A stretch of 12,857 bases of DNA, taken from assembly GCA_020353135.1 (NCBI GenBank), contig CP070688.1, forward strand, positions 3,301,457 through 3,314,313, read 5' to 3'. Both the position numbers and the translations under genes were made by a program. Below are positions 1 through 7,592 of the stretch, one piece after another. The stretch is from Chloroflexota bacterium (lineage in GTDB: Bacteria; Chloroflexota; Anaerolineae; Promineifilales; Promineifilaceae). The notes beneath the pieces were generated by a model. That model was given only the letters and a program-made list of their open reading frames with translations. It had not been told where the DNA came from and made no database searches. How positions within the stretch are numbered: the stretch's first letter is position 1; every line of letters starts with the position of its first letter.

Positions 1-126
1 GAAGCCGCGCCGGAACCCAAACGGAATCTATGGATTGAAGGGGGCACACACTACGACTATGTCTACGTGGCCGGCGAAGAATACATCAGCACCATTCAGC
101 AATTCATCGCCGGGCTGCCTAATTGA
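1..126 (+). CDS. Probable alpha/beta hydrolase, C-terminal end only (5' truncated by window)
   Basis: Reading frame 1 is open from the first base to a TGA at 124-126 and gives 41 residues. It contains WIEGGTHYDYVY, which resembles the last catalytic block of alpha/beta hydrolases (dienelactone hydrolase, acetyl-xylan esterase or acyl-peptidase types). In those families a Gly-x-x-His stretch places the catalytic histidine near the C-terminus, followed by one amphipathic helix; here that helix would be EEYISTIQQFIAGLP. The nucleophile and acid residues lie outside the window, so neither the family nor the substrate can be fixed. Its stop overlaps the end of the minus-strand cupin-like frame. 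There is no obvious T-rich terminator after it. Confidence 0.6.
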   Translation, partial: EAAPEPKRNLWIEGGTHYDYVYVAGEEYISTIQQFIAGLPN

Positions 127-247
127 TCCGAACCCCGAAATAGGTAACGACCAGTTCCTCTTCTCCGGTGTTGACGATCTCATGGACTGAGGACGTCGCA
201 ACGGTACTGACGCCTGCTGACCGAATAGCGGAAAGATATATCATCAT
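119..247 (-). pseudogene. Cupin-like C-terminal fragment, probable gene remnant
   Basis: Read on the minus strand, this 42-codon frame starts at tandem ATG codons (245-247 and 242-244) and stops at 119-121. Its second half contains SSVHEIVNTGEEELVVTYFG, which fits the end of a cupin_2 barrel, where a His sits before a conserved N-T-G turn and is followed by two hydrophobic strands. The first 12 residues, and the codons upstream of the ATGs, show no cupin N-terminal half: there is no HxH...E metal-binding block. No Shine-Dalgarno precedes the ATGs. I therefore read it as the surviving 3' end of a cupin gene, most clear in 119-211, converging on the hydrolase. A small expressed peptide or chance similarity are the alternatives. 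Confidence 0.4.
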
Positions 248-268
248 CCGCAGAGGAAAGAACAAATA

Positions 269-284
269 CCATCTCGTGAGATGG
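269..284. promoter_or_regulatory. Perfect 16-bp palindrome upstream of the catabolic operon (candidate operator)
   Basis: CCATCTCGTGAGATGG consists of two 7-bp arms around a central GT. It lies 64 bp before the aldehyde dehydrogenase start, inside the 222-bp spacer 127-348. Its size and symmetry suit a dimeric repressor or activator site, and no T-run follows that would make it a terminator. No convincing -35/-10 pair was found nearby, so its position relative to the promoter is unknown. A function is inference only. Confidence 0.35.
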
Positions 285-348
285 ATAGTCTAAGTGCCTG
301 GCAACATACTGAGTTGATAAACGTCACAATATATTTGGAGGTACCCAA

Positions 349-1905
349 ATGTCAGAGAAGATCAAAGTTACCTATTCAACCCTGGCCAGCCCGAGCCCGA
401 GGCTGGATGAGCTTTATGACGAAGCTGTGAAGCGAGTCAGGGCTGAGTTTGGCCAGACTTTCCCTATGTATATCAACGGGGCAGAACGGCAAGCGGCCGA
501 AACTTTCACCAAGGTCAGCCCGGTTGACACTGACTTGACGATGGCCCACTTTCAAAAGGGCGTCGAAGAAGACGCCAAGGACGCGATTGCTGCGGCGCGG
601 GCCGCTTTCGATGGCTGGCGCAAGACACCGTGGCAAGAACGGGTCGCGATTCTACGCAAGGCGGCTGATACGATTAGCGACCGCCTATTTGACATGGCCG
701 CAATCATGTCGCTCGAAGTGGGCAAGAATCGCCTTGAAGCCCTGGGTGACGTCGAGGAAACTGCCGATCTGATTCGCTATTACTGCGATCAGATGGAGGC
801 TAACGAAGGGTTCACAGTCCCTCTATTATCTGAAAGCCCCAAGCATCACAATCGCAGCGTTTTGAAGCCCTACGGTGTGTGGGCGGTGATTTCTCCCTTC
901 AACTTCCCTGGCGCTCTGGCCGGCGGACCATCCGGCGGCGCTCTGGTTGCCGGCAATACCGTCGTCTTCAAGCCGGCCACCGATACTCCTTATACTGGCT
1001 GGCTGCTCACCACCTGCTTCCGCGACGCAGGCGTACCGGCCGGCGTGTTCAATTTCGTCACTGGAGGCGGCCGGACGGTCGGCCAGACGATCATTGACAG
1101 CCCAGAGGTTGACGGTATCACCTTCACCGGCAGCTATGATGTTGGCATGCACATTATCCGGACCTTTGCCAATAGTTCGCTTCCCAGGCCGGTCATCGCC
1201 GAAATGGGCGGTAAGAACCCGACCATCATCAGCCAGAAGGCCGATCTCGACAAGGCCGCCATCGGCGTCATGCGCTCGGCTTTTGGCTTGCAGGGTCAAA
1301 AATGCTCTGCCTGCTCCAGGGTCTACGTCCACAGCAGCATTCGGGCCGAATTTGAGCAGAAGCTGCTCGAGTTAACCAAGAAGATCAACGTCGGCGATCC
1401 CACCCAGAAATCGAATTGGATGGGCCCAGTGATCAATAAAGGAGTATACGAGGACTACCAAACTTTTTCCGCAGAACTGAAAGAGTCGAGCAATATCCTC
1501 CATGGCGGAAACGTGCTCGAACTTAATGGCTTCTACGTCACGCCATTGATCGCCACCGACGTACCCGAGGATCATCGCCTGTGGAAGCTTGAGATGTTCC
1601 TGCCCATCGTGACCATTGCCGAGTTTGACGACCTGGACAAGGCGATGTCCAAAGCTAATGACGTGGAATACGGCCTCACGGCCGGCTTCTACAGTGAAGA
1701 CGACGACGAAATCGAATGGTTCCTCGACAACATCCAGGCTGGTGTGCTTTATGTCAACCGAGAGAGCGGCGCAACGACCGGCGCCTGGCCCGGCTATCAG
1801 GCATTTGGTGGCTGGAAAGGCAGCGGATCGACTGGCAAAGCAGGCGGCAGCCGGTATTACGTGCAGCAGTACATGCATGAGCAAAGCCAGACTATTGTCG
1901 ACTGA
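349..1905 (+). CDS. NAD(P)-dependent aldehyde dehydrogenase, P5C-dehydrogenase-like (L-glutamate gamma-semialdehyde dehydrogenase family)
   Basis: A 518-residue ALDH-superfamily protein that oxidises an aldehyde to the acid with NAD(P)+ in the cytoplasm. Visible blocks are ISPFNFPGAL (181-190, with Asn185), the cofactor region FTGSYDVG (259-266), the general base Glu285 in AEMGGKN, and the nucleophile Cys319 in GQKCSACSR. NR...TGA...FGG...KAGG follows near the C-terminus (470-500). GQKCSACSR and the TGA/KAGG tail are hallmarks of the RocA/PutA P5C dehydrogenases, and the length matches RocA (about 515). The usual EEIFGP block reads LEMFLP (414-419): the Glu is kept, but Gly is replaced by Leu. 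The ATG at 349 is preceded by GGAGG at 337-341, 7 nt away. It is first in a four-gene run with CoA-transferase and aminotransferase genes, so the true substrate may be a semialdehyde made by that aminotransferase rather than proline-derived P5C. Family assignment is firm; substrate is not. Confidence 0.9.
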   Translation: MSEKIKVTYSTLASPSPRLDELYDEAVKRVRAEFGQTFPMYINGAERQAAETFTKVSPVDTDLTMAHFQKGVEEDAKDAIAAARAAFDGWRKTPWQERVAILRKAADTISDRLFDMAAIMSLEVGKNRLEALGDVEETADLIRYYCDQMEANEGFTVPLLSESPKHHNRSVLKPYGVWAVISPFNFPGALAGGPSGGALVAGNTVVFKPATDTPYTGWLLTTCFRDAGVPAGVFNFVTGGGRTVGQTIIDSPEVDGITFTGSYDVGMHIIRTFANSSLPRPVIAEMGGKNPTIISQKADLDKAAIGVMRSAFGLQGQKCSACSRVYVHSSIRAEFEQKLLELTKKINVGDPTQKSNWMGPVINKGVYEDYQTFSAELKESSNILHGGNVLELNGFYVTPLIATDVPEDHRLWKLEMFLPIVTIAEFDDLDKAMSKANDVEYGLTAGFYSEDDDEIEWFLDNIQAGVLYVNRESGATTGAWPGYQAFGGWKGSGSTGKAGGSRYYVQQYMHEQSQTIVD

Positions 1906-1924
1906 ATTGGCTTGACAAGACGGC

Positions 1925-1967
1925 TCGAAGACCGGCGGCGCACTCAGATTCTGTCCCCGGTCTTCGA
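1925..1967 (+). promoter_or_regulatory. Intercistronic stem-loop between aldehyde dehydrogenase and CoA-transferase alpha genes
   Basis: TCGAAGACCGG (1925-1935) pairs perfectly with CCGGTCTTCGA (1957-1967), an 11-bp stem with a 21-nt loop. It sits between the stop at 1905 and the ATG at 1987. The bases after it are ACCTAAACC, with no T-run, so it is not a classical intrinsic terminator. An mRNA-stabilising or processing hairpin that sets different levels for the first gene and the rest of the operon is the most economical reading. A site for a regulator is also possible. Confidence 0.5.
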
Positions 1968-1986
1968 CCTAAACCAAGAAAAAAAG

Positions 1987-2907
1987 ATGAATACAACTAA
2001 GCTCTGCTCCATGAAGGAAGCGGTGGATCGACATGTGGCCGACGGTGACACGGTGGCCATAGAAGGGTTCACCGCTTTTATTAGTTTTGCGGCGGCTCAC
2101 GAGATCATTCGCCAAAGAAAGCAAGATCTGACACTATGCCGCCTGACACCTGACCTGGTATATGATCAAATGGTCGCCGCCGGTGTGGCTGGTAGGCTCG
2201 TCTTCAGCTACCTGGGCAATCCTGGGGTGGGCAGCCTGCACTGTGTTCGCCGGGCAGTTGAAAAAGGTTATCCAAGGCCGATTGCGGTCGAAGAATACTC
2301 GCACTTCGGCATGGTCGGCCGTTACTTGGCCGGGGCAAGTAACCTGCCTTTCTTCCCGCTGCGCAGCTATGCTGGAAGCGATCTGCCAGCGGCCAACGAG
2401 CGCATTCGATTCGTCGAGAGTCCCTATGGCGACGGCCAGATAGCGGTGGTTCCACCGTTAAAACCCGATGTCGCCATTCTGCATGCCCAACGGGCGGATG
2501 CTCTTGGCAACACCCAGCTTTGGGGTCTGCTTGGCGTGCAGAAAGAGGTGGCTTTCGCTGCTCAAAAGGTCATCGTCGTCGTCGAGGAAATCGTTGACGA
2601 GACGACAATCCGACGCGATCCGAATCGCACACTCATTCCCGGCCTCATAGTCGATGCGGTCGTATACGAACCTTACGGCGCACATCCTAGCTACGTTCAA
2701 GGGTACTATGATCGTGACAATGCATTCTACCTGGCCTGGGACAAAGTCTCCCGCGATCCCGACAAGACGGCCGCTTGGCTCCAGGAGTGGGTCTACGACG
2801 TTTCTGATAGGGTTTCCTACCTGGAAAAGCTGGGCTCAGAGCGACTGGCAAGCCTGGATCCCGGCGAAATGCTTGCCGAACCGGTTAACTACGGGCGTTA
2901 CGCTTGA
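1987..2907 (+). CDS. CoA-transferase subunit A (glutaconate CoA-transferase / IpdA family)
   Basis: Alpha subunit of a family I CoA-transferase, which moves CoA from a donor acyl-CoA to a carboxylic acid. From the ATG at 1987 it has 306 residues, close to GctA/IpdA lengths. Visible blocks are the glycine-rich N-terminus with EGFTAFISFAAAHEI (26-40), a GNPGVGSLH turn (78-86), EEYSHFGMVGRYLAGA (102-117), LHAQRAD (165-171) and VEEIVD (199-204). The open frame extends upstream to a TTG at 1912, but those 25 extra codons run through the intercistronic stem-loop and do not look like this family, so the ATG was preferred. The context before that ATG is A-rich with no clear Shine-Dalgarno. The gene lies 34 nt before the beta subunit. 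The acid substrate is unknown; the flanking dehydrogenase and aminotransferase suggest it is the acid they produce. Confidence 0.88.
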   Translation: MNTTKLCSMKEAVDRHVADGDTVAIEGFTAFISFAAAHEIIRQRKQDLTLCRLTPDLVYDQMVAAGVAGRLVFSYLGNPGVGSLHCVRRAVEKGYPRPIAVEEYSHFGMVGRYLAGASNLPFFPLRSYAGSDLPAANERIRFVESPYGDGQIAVVPPLKPDVAILHAQRADALGNTQLWGLLGVQKEVAFAAQKVIVVVEEIVDETTIRRDPNRTLIPGLIVDAVVYEPYGAHPSYVQGYYDRDNAFYLAWDKVSRDPDKTAAWLQEWVYDVSDRVSYLEKLGSERLASLDPGEMLAEPVNYGRYA

Positions 2908-2941
2908 GGCGTATCGCTTGATCTGAGACGGGAGAATCAAA

Positions 2942-3700
2942 ATGGAGTACACACCATCGGAGCTGATGATCGTCAGTGCGGCCCGCGCCTTGAAGGGAAG
3001 TCGAGTCGTATTTGTCGGCGTAGGCTTGCCCAATATTGCCTGCAATCTTGCCAGGAGAGGCCACTCGCCAGATCTAGAATTGGTCTATGAAAGCGGGATC
3101 TTCGGAGCCCATCCGGCTCGTCTGCCGCTTTCGATTGGCGATCCGACGCTAGTAAGTGACGCGACCTCTGCCATAAGCATGGCCGATCTCTTCATGCTCT
3201 ACTTGCAGGGCGGGCTGGTCGACACTGCCCTTCTTGGTGGAGCTCAAATCGACCGCTTCGGCAATCTGAATACGACCGTCATCGGCGATTATCAAGAACC
3301 CAAGGTCAGGCTGCCTGGCTCCGGCGGCGCTTGCGAGATCGCCTCAAATGCAGGCCAGGTACTGATCATCATGCGGCTCAAGCGCCGGGCGTTCGTGGAC
3401 AAGATTGACTTCGTGACCAGTCCCGGCCATCTTGCCAGAAGCGGCGATCGTGCGAAGTTGGGGCTAGCGGGCAGCGGACCTACTCTCTTAATTACCGACA
3501 GGGCCCTGTTTAGGTTTGACGATCTTGGCGGCGAAATGACCCTGACTGAACTCGCTCCAGGTGAAAGCGTCGAGAGCATCCAGGGCGCAATTGGCTGGCC
3601 CCTGAAGAGGGCGACTAGAGTTGTAGAAATGACGCCGCCAGAGGAGCAAGAACTTCTGATGATCAGGCAAGAGCTTGATCCTGAAGGACTTTATCGCTAA
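2942..3700 (+). CDS. CoA-transferase subunit B (glutaconate CoA-transferase / IpdB family)
   Basis: The 252-residue beta subunit, partner of the preceding gene. It starts at an ATG preceded by GGGAG (2930-2934), 7 nt away. Key blocks are VGVGLPNIAC (25-34), VYESGIFGAHPARLPLSIGD (48-67), GGAQIDRFGNLNT (99-111) and LPGSGGACEIAS (124-135). Glu50 in the ESG block occupies the position of the catalytic glutamate that forms the glutamyl-CoA thioester in GctB. This argues for a true transferase, whereas mycobacterial IpdAB, as I recall, is a ring-cleaving hydrolase that lost this chemistry. Length matches the family (about 250-265). The downstream aminotransferase follows after 65 nt without a terminator. 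Confidence 0.88.
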   Translation: MEYTPSELMIVSAARALKGSRVVFVGVGLPNIACNLARRGHSPDLELVYESGIFGAHPARLPLSIGDPTLVSDATSAISMADLFMLYLQGGLVDTALLGGAQIDRFGNLNTTVIGDYQEPKVRLPGSGGACEIASNAGQVLIIMRLKRRAFVDKIDFVTSPGHLARSGDRAKLGLAGSGPTLLITDRALFRFDDLGGEMTLTELAPGESVESIQGAIGWPLKRATRVVEMTPPEEQELLMIRQELDPEGLYR

Positions 3701-3765
3701 ACAAGCCCAAGTTAAAAACTGGAAATAAACTGCCGATTTGGTGGCTTGCTTACAGGAGCAACTGT

Positions 3766-5088
3766 GTGAACGACTACACATTCCCTACCGGCAATGTCTT
3801 CTATCGCAAAATGGGCCACGGCCGGCCGATGGTTGCCTATGGCGAAGGCGTCTATCTATATGACCGGCATGGCAAAAGATATCTGGACGGTTCAGGAGGT
3901 CCCTTCGTCGTGAACGTCGGCCATGGCCGGCCTGAAGTTGTGGAAGCTATGCGCCGGCAGTTGGCCAAGGCTGCCTACATTCACGGAATCATGTTCACTA
4001 GCGAACCGCTAGAGCAATACGCGGCCGAATTGGCTGAGGTCGTCAACGTACCCGACCCGCGATTCTTCTTCTTGAGCAGCGGCAGCGAAGTCGTCGAAGC
4101 AGCCATGAAACTAGCCAGGCAGATCCAACTAGCGCGTGGAGAGAATGAACGCCATCTAATCGTCAGCCGTCAGCAAAGCTATCATGGTATGACCTTGGGT
4201 GCTCTGAGCGTGAGCGGCCGGCCGGCTCTCAGGAAACCTTTTCTGGATATGATGTGCGATATGCCTCATGTGCGTCCTCCCTATCCTTATCGTGACCATC
4301 TGACTGGCGAACAGGCCGCAGCCCGCTTGGAACAAGTATTCCTTGAGTACGGCCCGGAGCGGGTAGCGGGATTCATCGCCGAACCGATTAGCGGCGCCAG
4401 CCTGGGGGCCGTTATCCCACCGAAAGACTATTGGCCAAGGATCAGACAGGTATGCGACCGTTACGGCGTATTGTTGATCGCCGACGAAGTGCTTGTCGGC
4501 TTCGGTCGGACTGGTAAGTGGTGGGCGCTGGAACACTGGGATGTCGCGCCGGACATCTTGGTCAGCGCCAAAGGCGTTGCTGGAGGCTACTTCCCATTTG
4601 GTTTTGCGGCGGCTAGGCGCATTGACGTGCAGCAAATCCGCGACTGCTTGGGCGATTTCAACCATGGCGGCACCTTCAGTCATCACGCGGTGGGCGCCGC
4701 CGCCGGGCTGGCCACGCTGCGCATCATTAAGGACGAAGAATTGGTGCAGAACGCCGCCCGCTTGGGCGCCTTATTGGGAGCCAAACTCCGAACGGCATTG
4801 GGTGATCTACCCCAGGTCGGCGACATTCGAGGCCGCGGCCTGCTATGGGCGATAGAGATCGTCCGCGACCGTCAGACAAAGAAACCGTTCCCGGCCGACC
4901 AGCACGTCTCCTGGAACATCTGGCAAAGAGCTTTCGAATTAGGACTCATCGTGTACTATTCGCAAGGATGCGCCGATGGCGTCAACGGCGACCTTATCTT
5001 GGTCGGCCCTCCACTGATCGTCGACGGGCACCAGATTGACGAATTGGTCGCTCTTCTGCGTAAGGCATTCTTGGATTACTTCCAGTAG
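3766..5088 (+). CDS. Class III PLP-dependent aminotransferase (omega-amino acid type)
   Basis: A 440-residue fold-type I PLP enzyme of aminotransferase class III, the group holding GABA, beta-alanine, taurine, ornithine and DAPA aminotransferases. PLP-binding blocks are SSGSEVVEAAMKLAR (104-118), YHG (139-141) and ADEVLVGFGRTG (239-250, with Asp240 contacting the ring nitrogen). The Schiff-base lysine is Lys269 in SAKGVAGGY, and NHGGTFSHH follows for the phosphate. The start is GTG at 3766, with AGGAG at 3754-3758, 7 nt upstream; no in-frame ATG lies closer to the family N-terminus. As the last gene of the run after an aldehyde dehydrogenase and CoA-transferase, it probably makes the semialdehyde that the first gene oxidises. 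The amino donor cannot be told from sequence. I see no strong terminator after the stop. Confidence 0.88.
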   Translation: MNDYTFPTGNVFYRKMGHGRPMVAYGEGVYLYDRHGKRYLDGSGGPFVVNVGHGRPEVVEAMRRQLAKAAYIHGIMFTSEPLEQYAAELAEVVNVPDPRFFFLSSGSEVVEAAMKLARQIQLARGENERHLIVSRQQSYHGMTLGALSVSGRPALRKPFLDMMCDMPHVRPPYPYRDHLTGEQAAARLEQVFLEYGPERVAGFIAEPISGASLGAVIPPKDYWPRIRQVCDRYGVLLIADEVLVGFGRTGKWWALEHWDVAPDILVSAKGVAGGYFPFGFAAARRIDVQQIRDCLGDFNHGGTFSHHAVGAAAGLATLRIIKDEELVQNAARLGALLGAKLRTALGDLPQVGDIRGRGLLWAIEIVRDRQTKKPFPADQHVSWNIWQRAFELGLIVYYSQGCADGVNGDLILVGPPLIVDGHQIDELVALLRKAFLDYFQ

Positions 5089-5109
5089 CGACCATCAGCC
5101 GAAAAGTTA

Positions 5110-5118
5110 TGTTATAAT
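5110..5118 (+). promoter_or_regulatory. Extended -10 promoter for the sensor-like/LysM unit
   Basis: TGTTATAAT is an extended -10 element (TGn plus a perfect TATAAT at 5113-5118), lying 42 bp before the start at 5161. No good -35 is visible at the expected 5090-5096, which is usual for extended -10 promoters. It separates the sensor-like gene from the catabolic operon. The implied leader is about 36 nt and has no clear Shine-Dalgarno. Confidence 0.6.
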
Positions 5119-5160
5119 TCTCCCTAGTCGGACTGTTTCCGCCTGGTAGTAACCTAACTG

Positions 5161-7584
5161 ATGTCGTTCTTTCAGCAGCTCATCGAGTATCTGAGCCGGC
5201 CGCCTGACAGCATTGTTTATCACATCGTAACCTTGTTGGCCCTTCAGGCGACGTTAGGGTTGGCTTGGTGGCAGGCTCGGCGCAGGCCTGATGATGCCTT
5301 TACTCGTCGTCTAGCCTGGGCCTCCGGAGCCATTCTTCTCTTGCGCCTGATCGTCCTGCTGGCCGTCTTTGCTACTGCCAACCTAGTCGAGGCGAGCATG
5401 CTCCTTCCACCCCTTGAAGCTGCGGTCGATGCTTTGACGGTTGCTGTTTTGGTATGGGCGCTCGCTCCACAGCCGAGGACCTTGCCCTATTTGGGTAGTG
5501 CGCTGTTGCTGGTTATCGTCATCATCATCGTCTTTATCTATGTCTCCTTTGCTCTGGAATGGCAAGAGCTGGTTGAATCGGGGACTGCTGCCAGCAACTA
5601 CTCGGGAACTGAGCAAGCGGCCGTCTGGAATCTGTTGCAAATGGTCCTGCTGGTCCTGGGTGGCGTAGCGATTCTCATAACCAGAGAAGAACAATGGTCG
5701 CTGCGATTGGCCATATTGGCCGTGCTATTTGTCGCACATACCCTGAGCCTTTGGTATGGTGATACGCTAACTCCCCAAAAGGTGGAGGTTTCCTATTGGA
5801 CCCGGCTTGGATACATCATTGCTTTTCCGATGCTGGCTGTTTTAGCCTACCGGCACAATCTACAACACCTGCTTCCATCCAGTCACCTGGGGCGGCCTGT
5901 CGTCGAACAGCTTGAACGCTCTTTGAACCTATCGCGTAAGGTATCGGCGTCCCTTGATACAGATCAGACCATGATCGATGCGCTCACTATGGCTAGGGAC
6001 CTGTTTCCAGCCCAATTCCTAGCCATTGCCTTAGTCGACAGGGATCGGACGCAACATCTACAGGTGGCGGCGATATTCGATAATCCTGAGACCAGCGCCG
6101 CCCGAGAAGTGCTGGCAACACGAAAATGGGCGATGAAACGAGACGATTGGCCGAGTTTTGCGCTGGCGCTAAGACAGCGCGAGCAGGTCGAACTGGTGCC
6201 TGATGGCCCGGGCGCCAGGCAGCTTCATGAGCTCATGCGCGAGCTGGACCTTGACGAACCTGGAGCACTATTGATCGAGCCACTGTACTTGGACTCGGCC
6301 GAGATTGGATTGCTCATGCTCCTTTACGGCCAACATGCCACCTCCTGGCCCGACGATCAGAAGCGCTTATGCCACGCTCTGGGGCAATACTTGGCTCAGG
6401 CGTTTCATAATGCCGACCGCTACCGAGCCAGTATGGTCGGCGAGGCGCCCAAAATCGAGGAAGAAAAAGCCGATCTGCTGAAGGAACTGAACGTGCTGTC
6501 TAAGGAACGCAACCAGGCCCTAAGCCGCCAAGAGGAGTTGAGCAAGCAGCTCGAGGCCAAAAGTGATCTGCTGGTTGCCGAGCGTAGAAAATCGCGCGAA
6601 GCAACCGGGGCGCTTGCTGTTGCGGCTCAGAGACACGCGAAGTCGCTTCGGCTACAAAAAGAGATCGTTGCTCTTCGGGAAGCGCTTTCGGAAGCTGAGC
6701 TGGCTCTGGCGAGTGCCGCTGCCGGCGACGCTGGCCTCAGCGCAGAATGGGTAATGCGTACGGTCACTCGCTACTCCGGAGAGCTTGAACAAGCCCATGA
6801 TCAGATCGATGCCCTCGAGGCGCAGCTTCAAGAGACTCACAGCAGCGAAGGGCTAGAGGAAATTGCGGCCGGAGTCAGAGGATTGCGAACGCCCTTGACT
6901 TCTATCAGCGGCTACACTGATCTACTGCTTAATAGCAACATGGGGTCAATCTCAATACAGCAAGAGAATTCGCTGCAGCGCATGCAGGCCAACGTCGAGA
7001 GCATGATCAAGACCGTCGATCTGATGAATGCCTCCACCAGAAGATTGCTGACGTCTCAGACGAGCAAGGGCCTGGTCCAAGTGCGCGGCGTTATCGAAGC
7101 AGCGTTAAACAGTGTCGGTCCGGTCTTGCAGGCCAAGGCATTGAGAATAGATCTGAGCATCGCTGATGATTTGCCGTCGCTGCTACATTCGGGGGATGGA
7201 TTTCACCGGATAGTTGTTCAAGCACTTACGGGTGCTTGCCTGGTTTCTTCCACCAATGGTCGTTTGCGAATCTCAGCCCAGCAGTTAACATCGAATGGCA
7301 AAGACCGTGAGCCTGCAAACGGCCGCCGGTTCTTGCGCCTTGTGATTGGAGACGAGGCCGGAAGGCGCAGCCATGATCTTTACTCGCAGGCCATTGGCGA
7401 TCAGAGGTCGCGGCCGTCATCGCAAGATGGCGTTGATCTATCTGAATTATCAGCAACGGTAGAGAACACTGCGAGCCTCGCAACCGCTCATGGGGGAAGG
7501 AGTTGGCTTGATTTCACCTCGAAAAATGGCAGCGCAATGACAGTATTGCTGCCACTTTCTGACCCTAGCGCCGCCGAGAATTGA
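5161..7584 (+). CDS. 7-TM/GAF/coiled-coil protein with degenerate histidine-kinase module
   Basis: An 807-residue membrane protein laid out like a sensor kinase. About seven hydrophobic segments fall in residues 17-231 (roughly 17-37, 52-72, 85-102, 110-131, 155-174, 181-200, 214-231). They are followed by a GAF-like domain (about 255-418), a Glu/Lys/Gln-rich coiled coil (about 430-560) and a HisKA-like helix at 566-625. That helix reads GVRGLRTPLTSISGY where active kinases have HELRTPLTSI: Arg573 replaces the phospho-acceptor His and Gly574 the Glu. The C-terminal part (about 640-800) follows the HATPase_c pattern of strands and helices but has no recognisable N box or DxGxG box. It is therefore probably a pseudokinase that senses a ligand or membrane state and acts through protein contacts. 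The ATG at 5161 lacks a clear ribosome site. It ends 8 nt before the LysM gene start, so the two are co-expressed. No response regulator is in view. Confidence 0.75.
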   Translation: MSFFQQLIEYLSRPPDSIVYHIVTLLALQATLGLAWWQARRRPDDAFTRRLAWASGAILLLRLIVLLAVFATANLVEASMLLPPLEAAVDALTVAVLVWALAPQPRTLPYLGSALLLVIVIIIVFIYVSFALEWQELVESGTAASNYSGTEQAAVWNLLQMVLLVLGGVAILITREEQWSLRLAILAVLFVAHTLSLWYGDTLTPQKVEVSYWTRLGYIIAFPMLAVLAYRHNLQHLLPSSHLGRPVVEQLERSLNLSRKVSASLDTDQTMIDALTMARDLFPAQFLAIALVDRDRTQHLQVAAIFDNPETSAAREVLATRKWAMKRDDWPSFALALRQREQVELVPDGPGARQLHELMRELDLDEPGALLIEPLYLDSAEIGLLMLLYGQHATSWPDDQKRLCHALGQYLAQAFHNADRYRASMVGEAPKIEEEKADLLKELNVLSKERNQALSRQEELSKQLEAKSDLLVAERRKSREATGALAVAAQRHAKSLRLQKEIVALREALSEAELALASAAAGDAGLSAEWVMRTVTRYSGELEQAHDQIDALEAQLQETHSSEGLEEIAAGVRGLRTPLTSISGYTDLLLNSNMGSISIQQENSLQRMQANVESMIKTVDLMNASTRRLLTSQTSKGLVQVRGVIEAALNSVGPVLQAKALRIDLSIADDLPSLLHSGDGFHRIVVQALTGACLVSSTNGRLRISAQQLTSNGKDREPANGRRFLRLVIGDEAGRRSHDLYSQAIGDQRSRPSSQDGVDLSELSATVENTASLATAHGGRSWLDFTSKNGSAMTVLLPLSDPSAAEN

Positions 7585-7592
7585 TAGGCTCC

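Noticed and set aside
826..1884. Long minus-strand frames (826-1332 and 1372-1884) opposite the aldehyde dehydrogenase
   Set aside because: The + strand frame is a complete, motif-rich ALDH; the minus frames have no family features.
1912..1986. A TTG start that would lengthen the CoA-transferase alpha subunit by 25 residues
   Set aside because: The added codons lie across the intercistronic stem-loop, encode an Arg-rich stretch unlike the family N-terminus, and the ATG at 1987 gives the family's normal length.
3701..3765. Possible terminator after the CoA-transferase beta gene (AGTTAAAAACT)
   Set aside because: The stem is only 4 bp with no G/C content to speak of and no T-run after it, and the next gene has its own good ribosome site.
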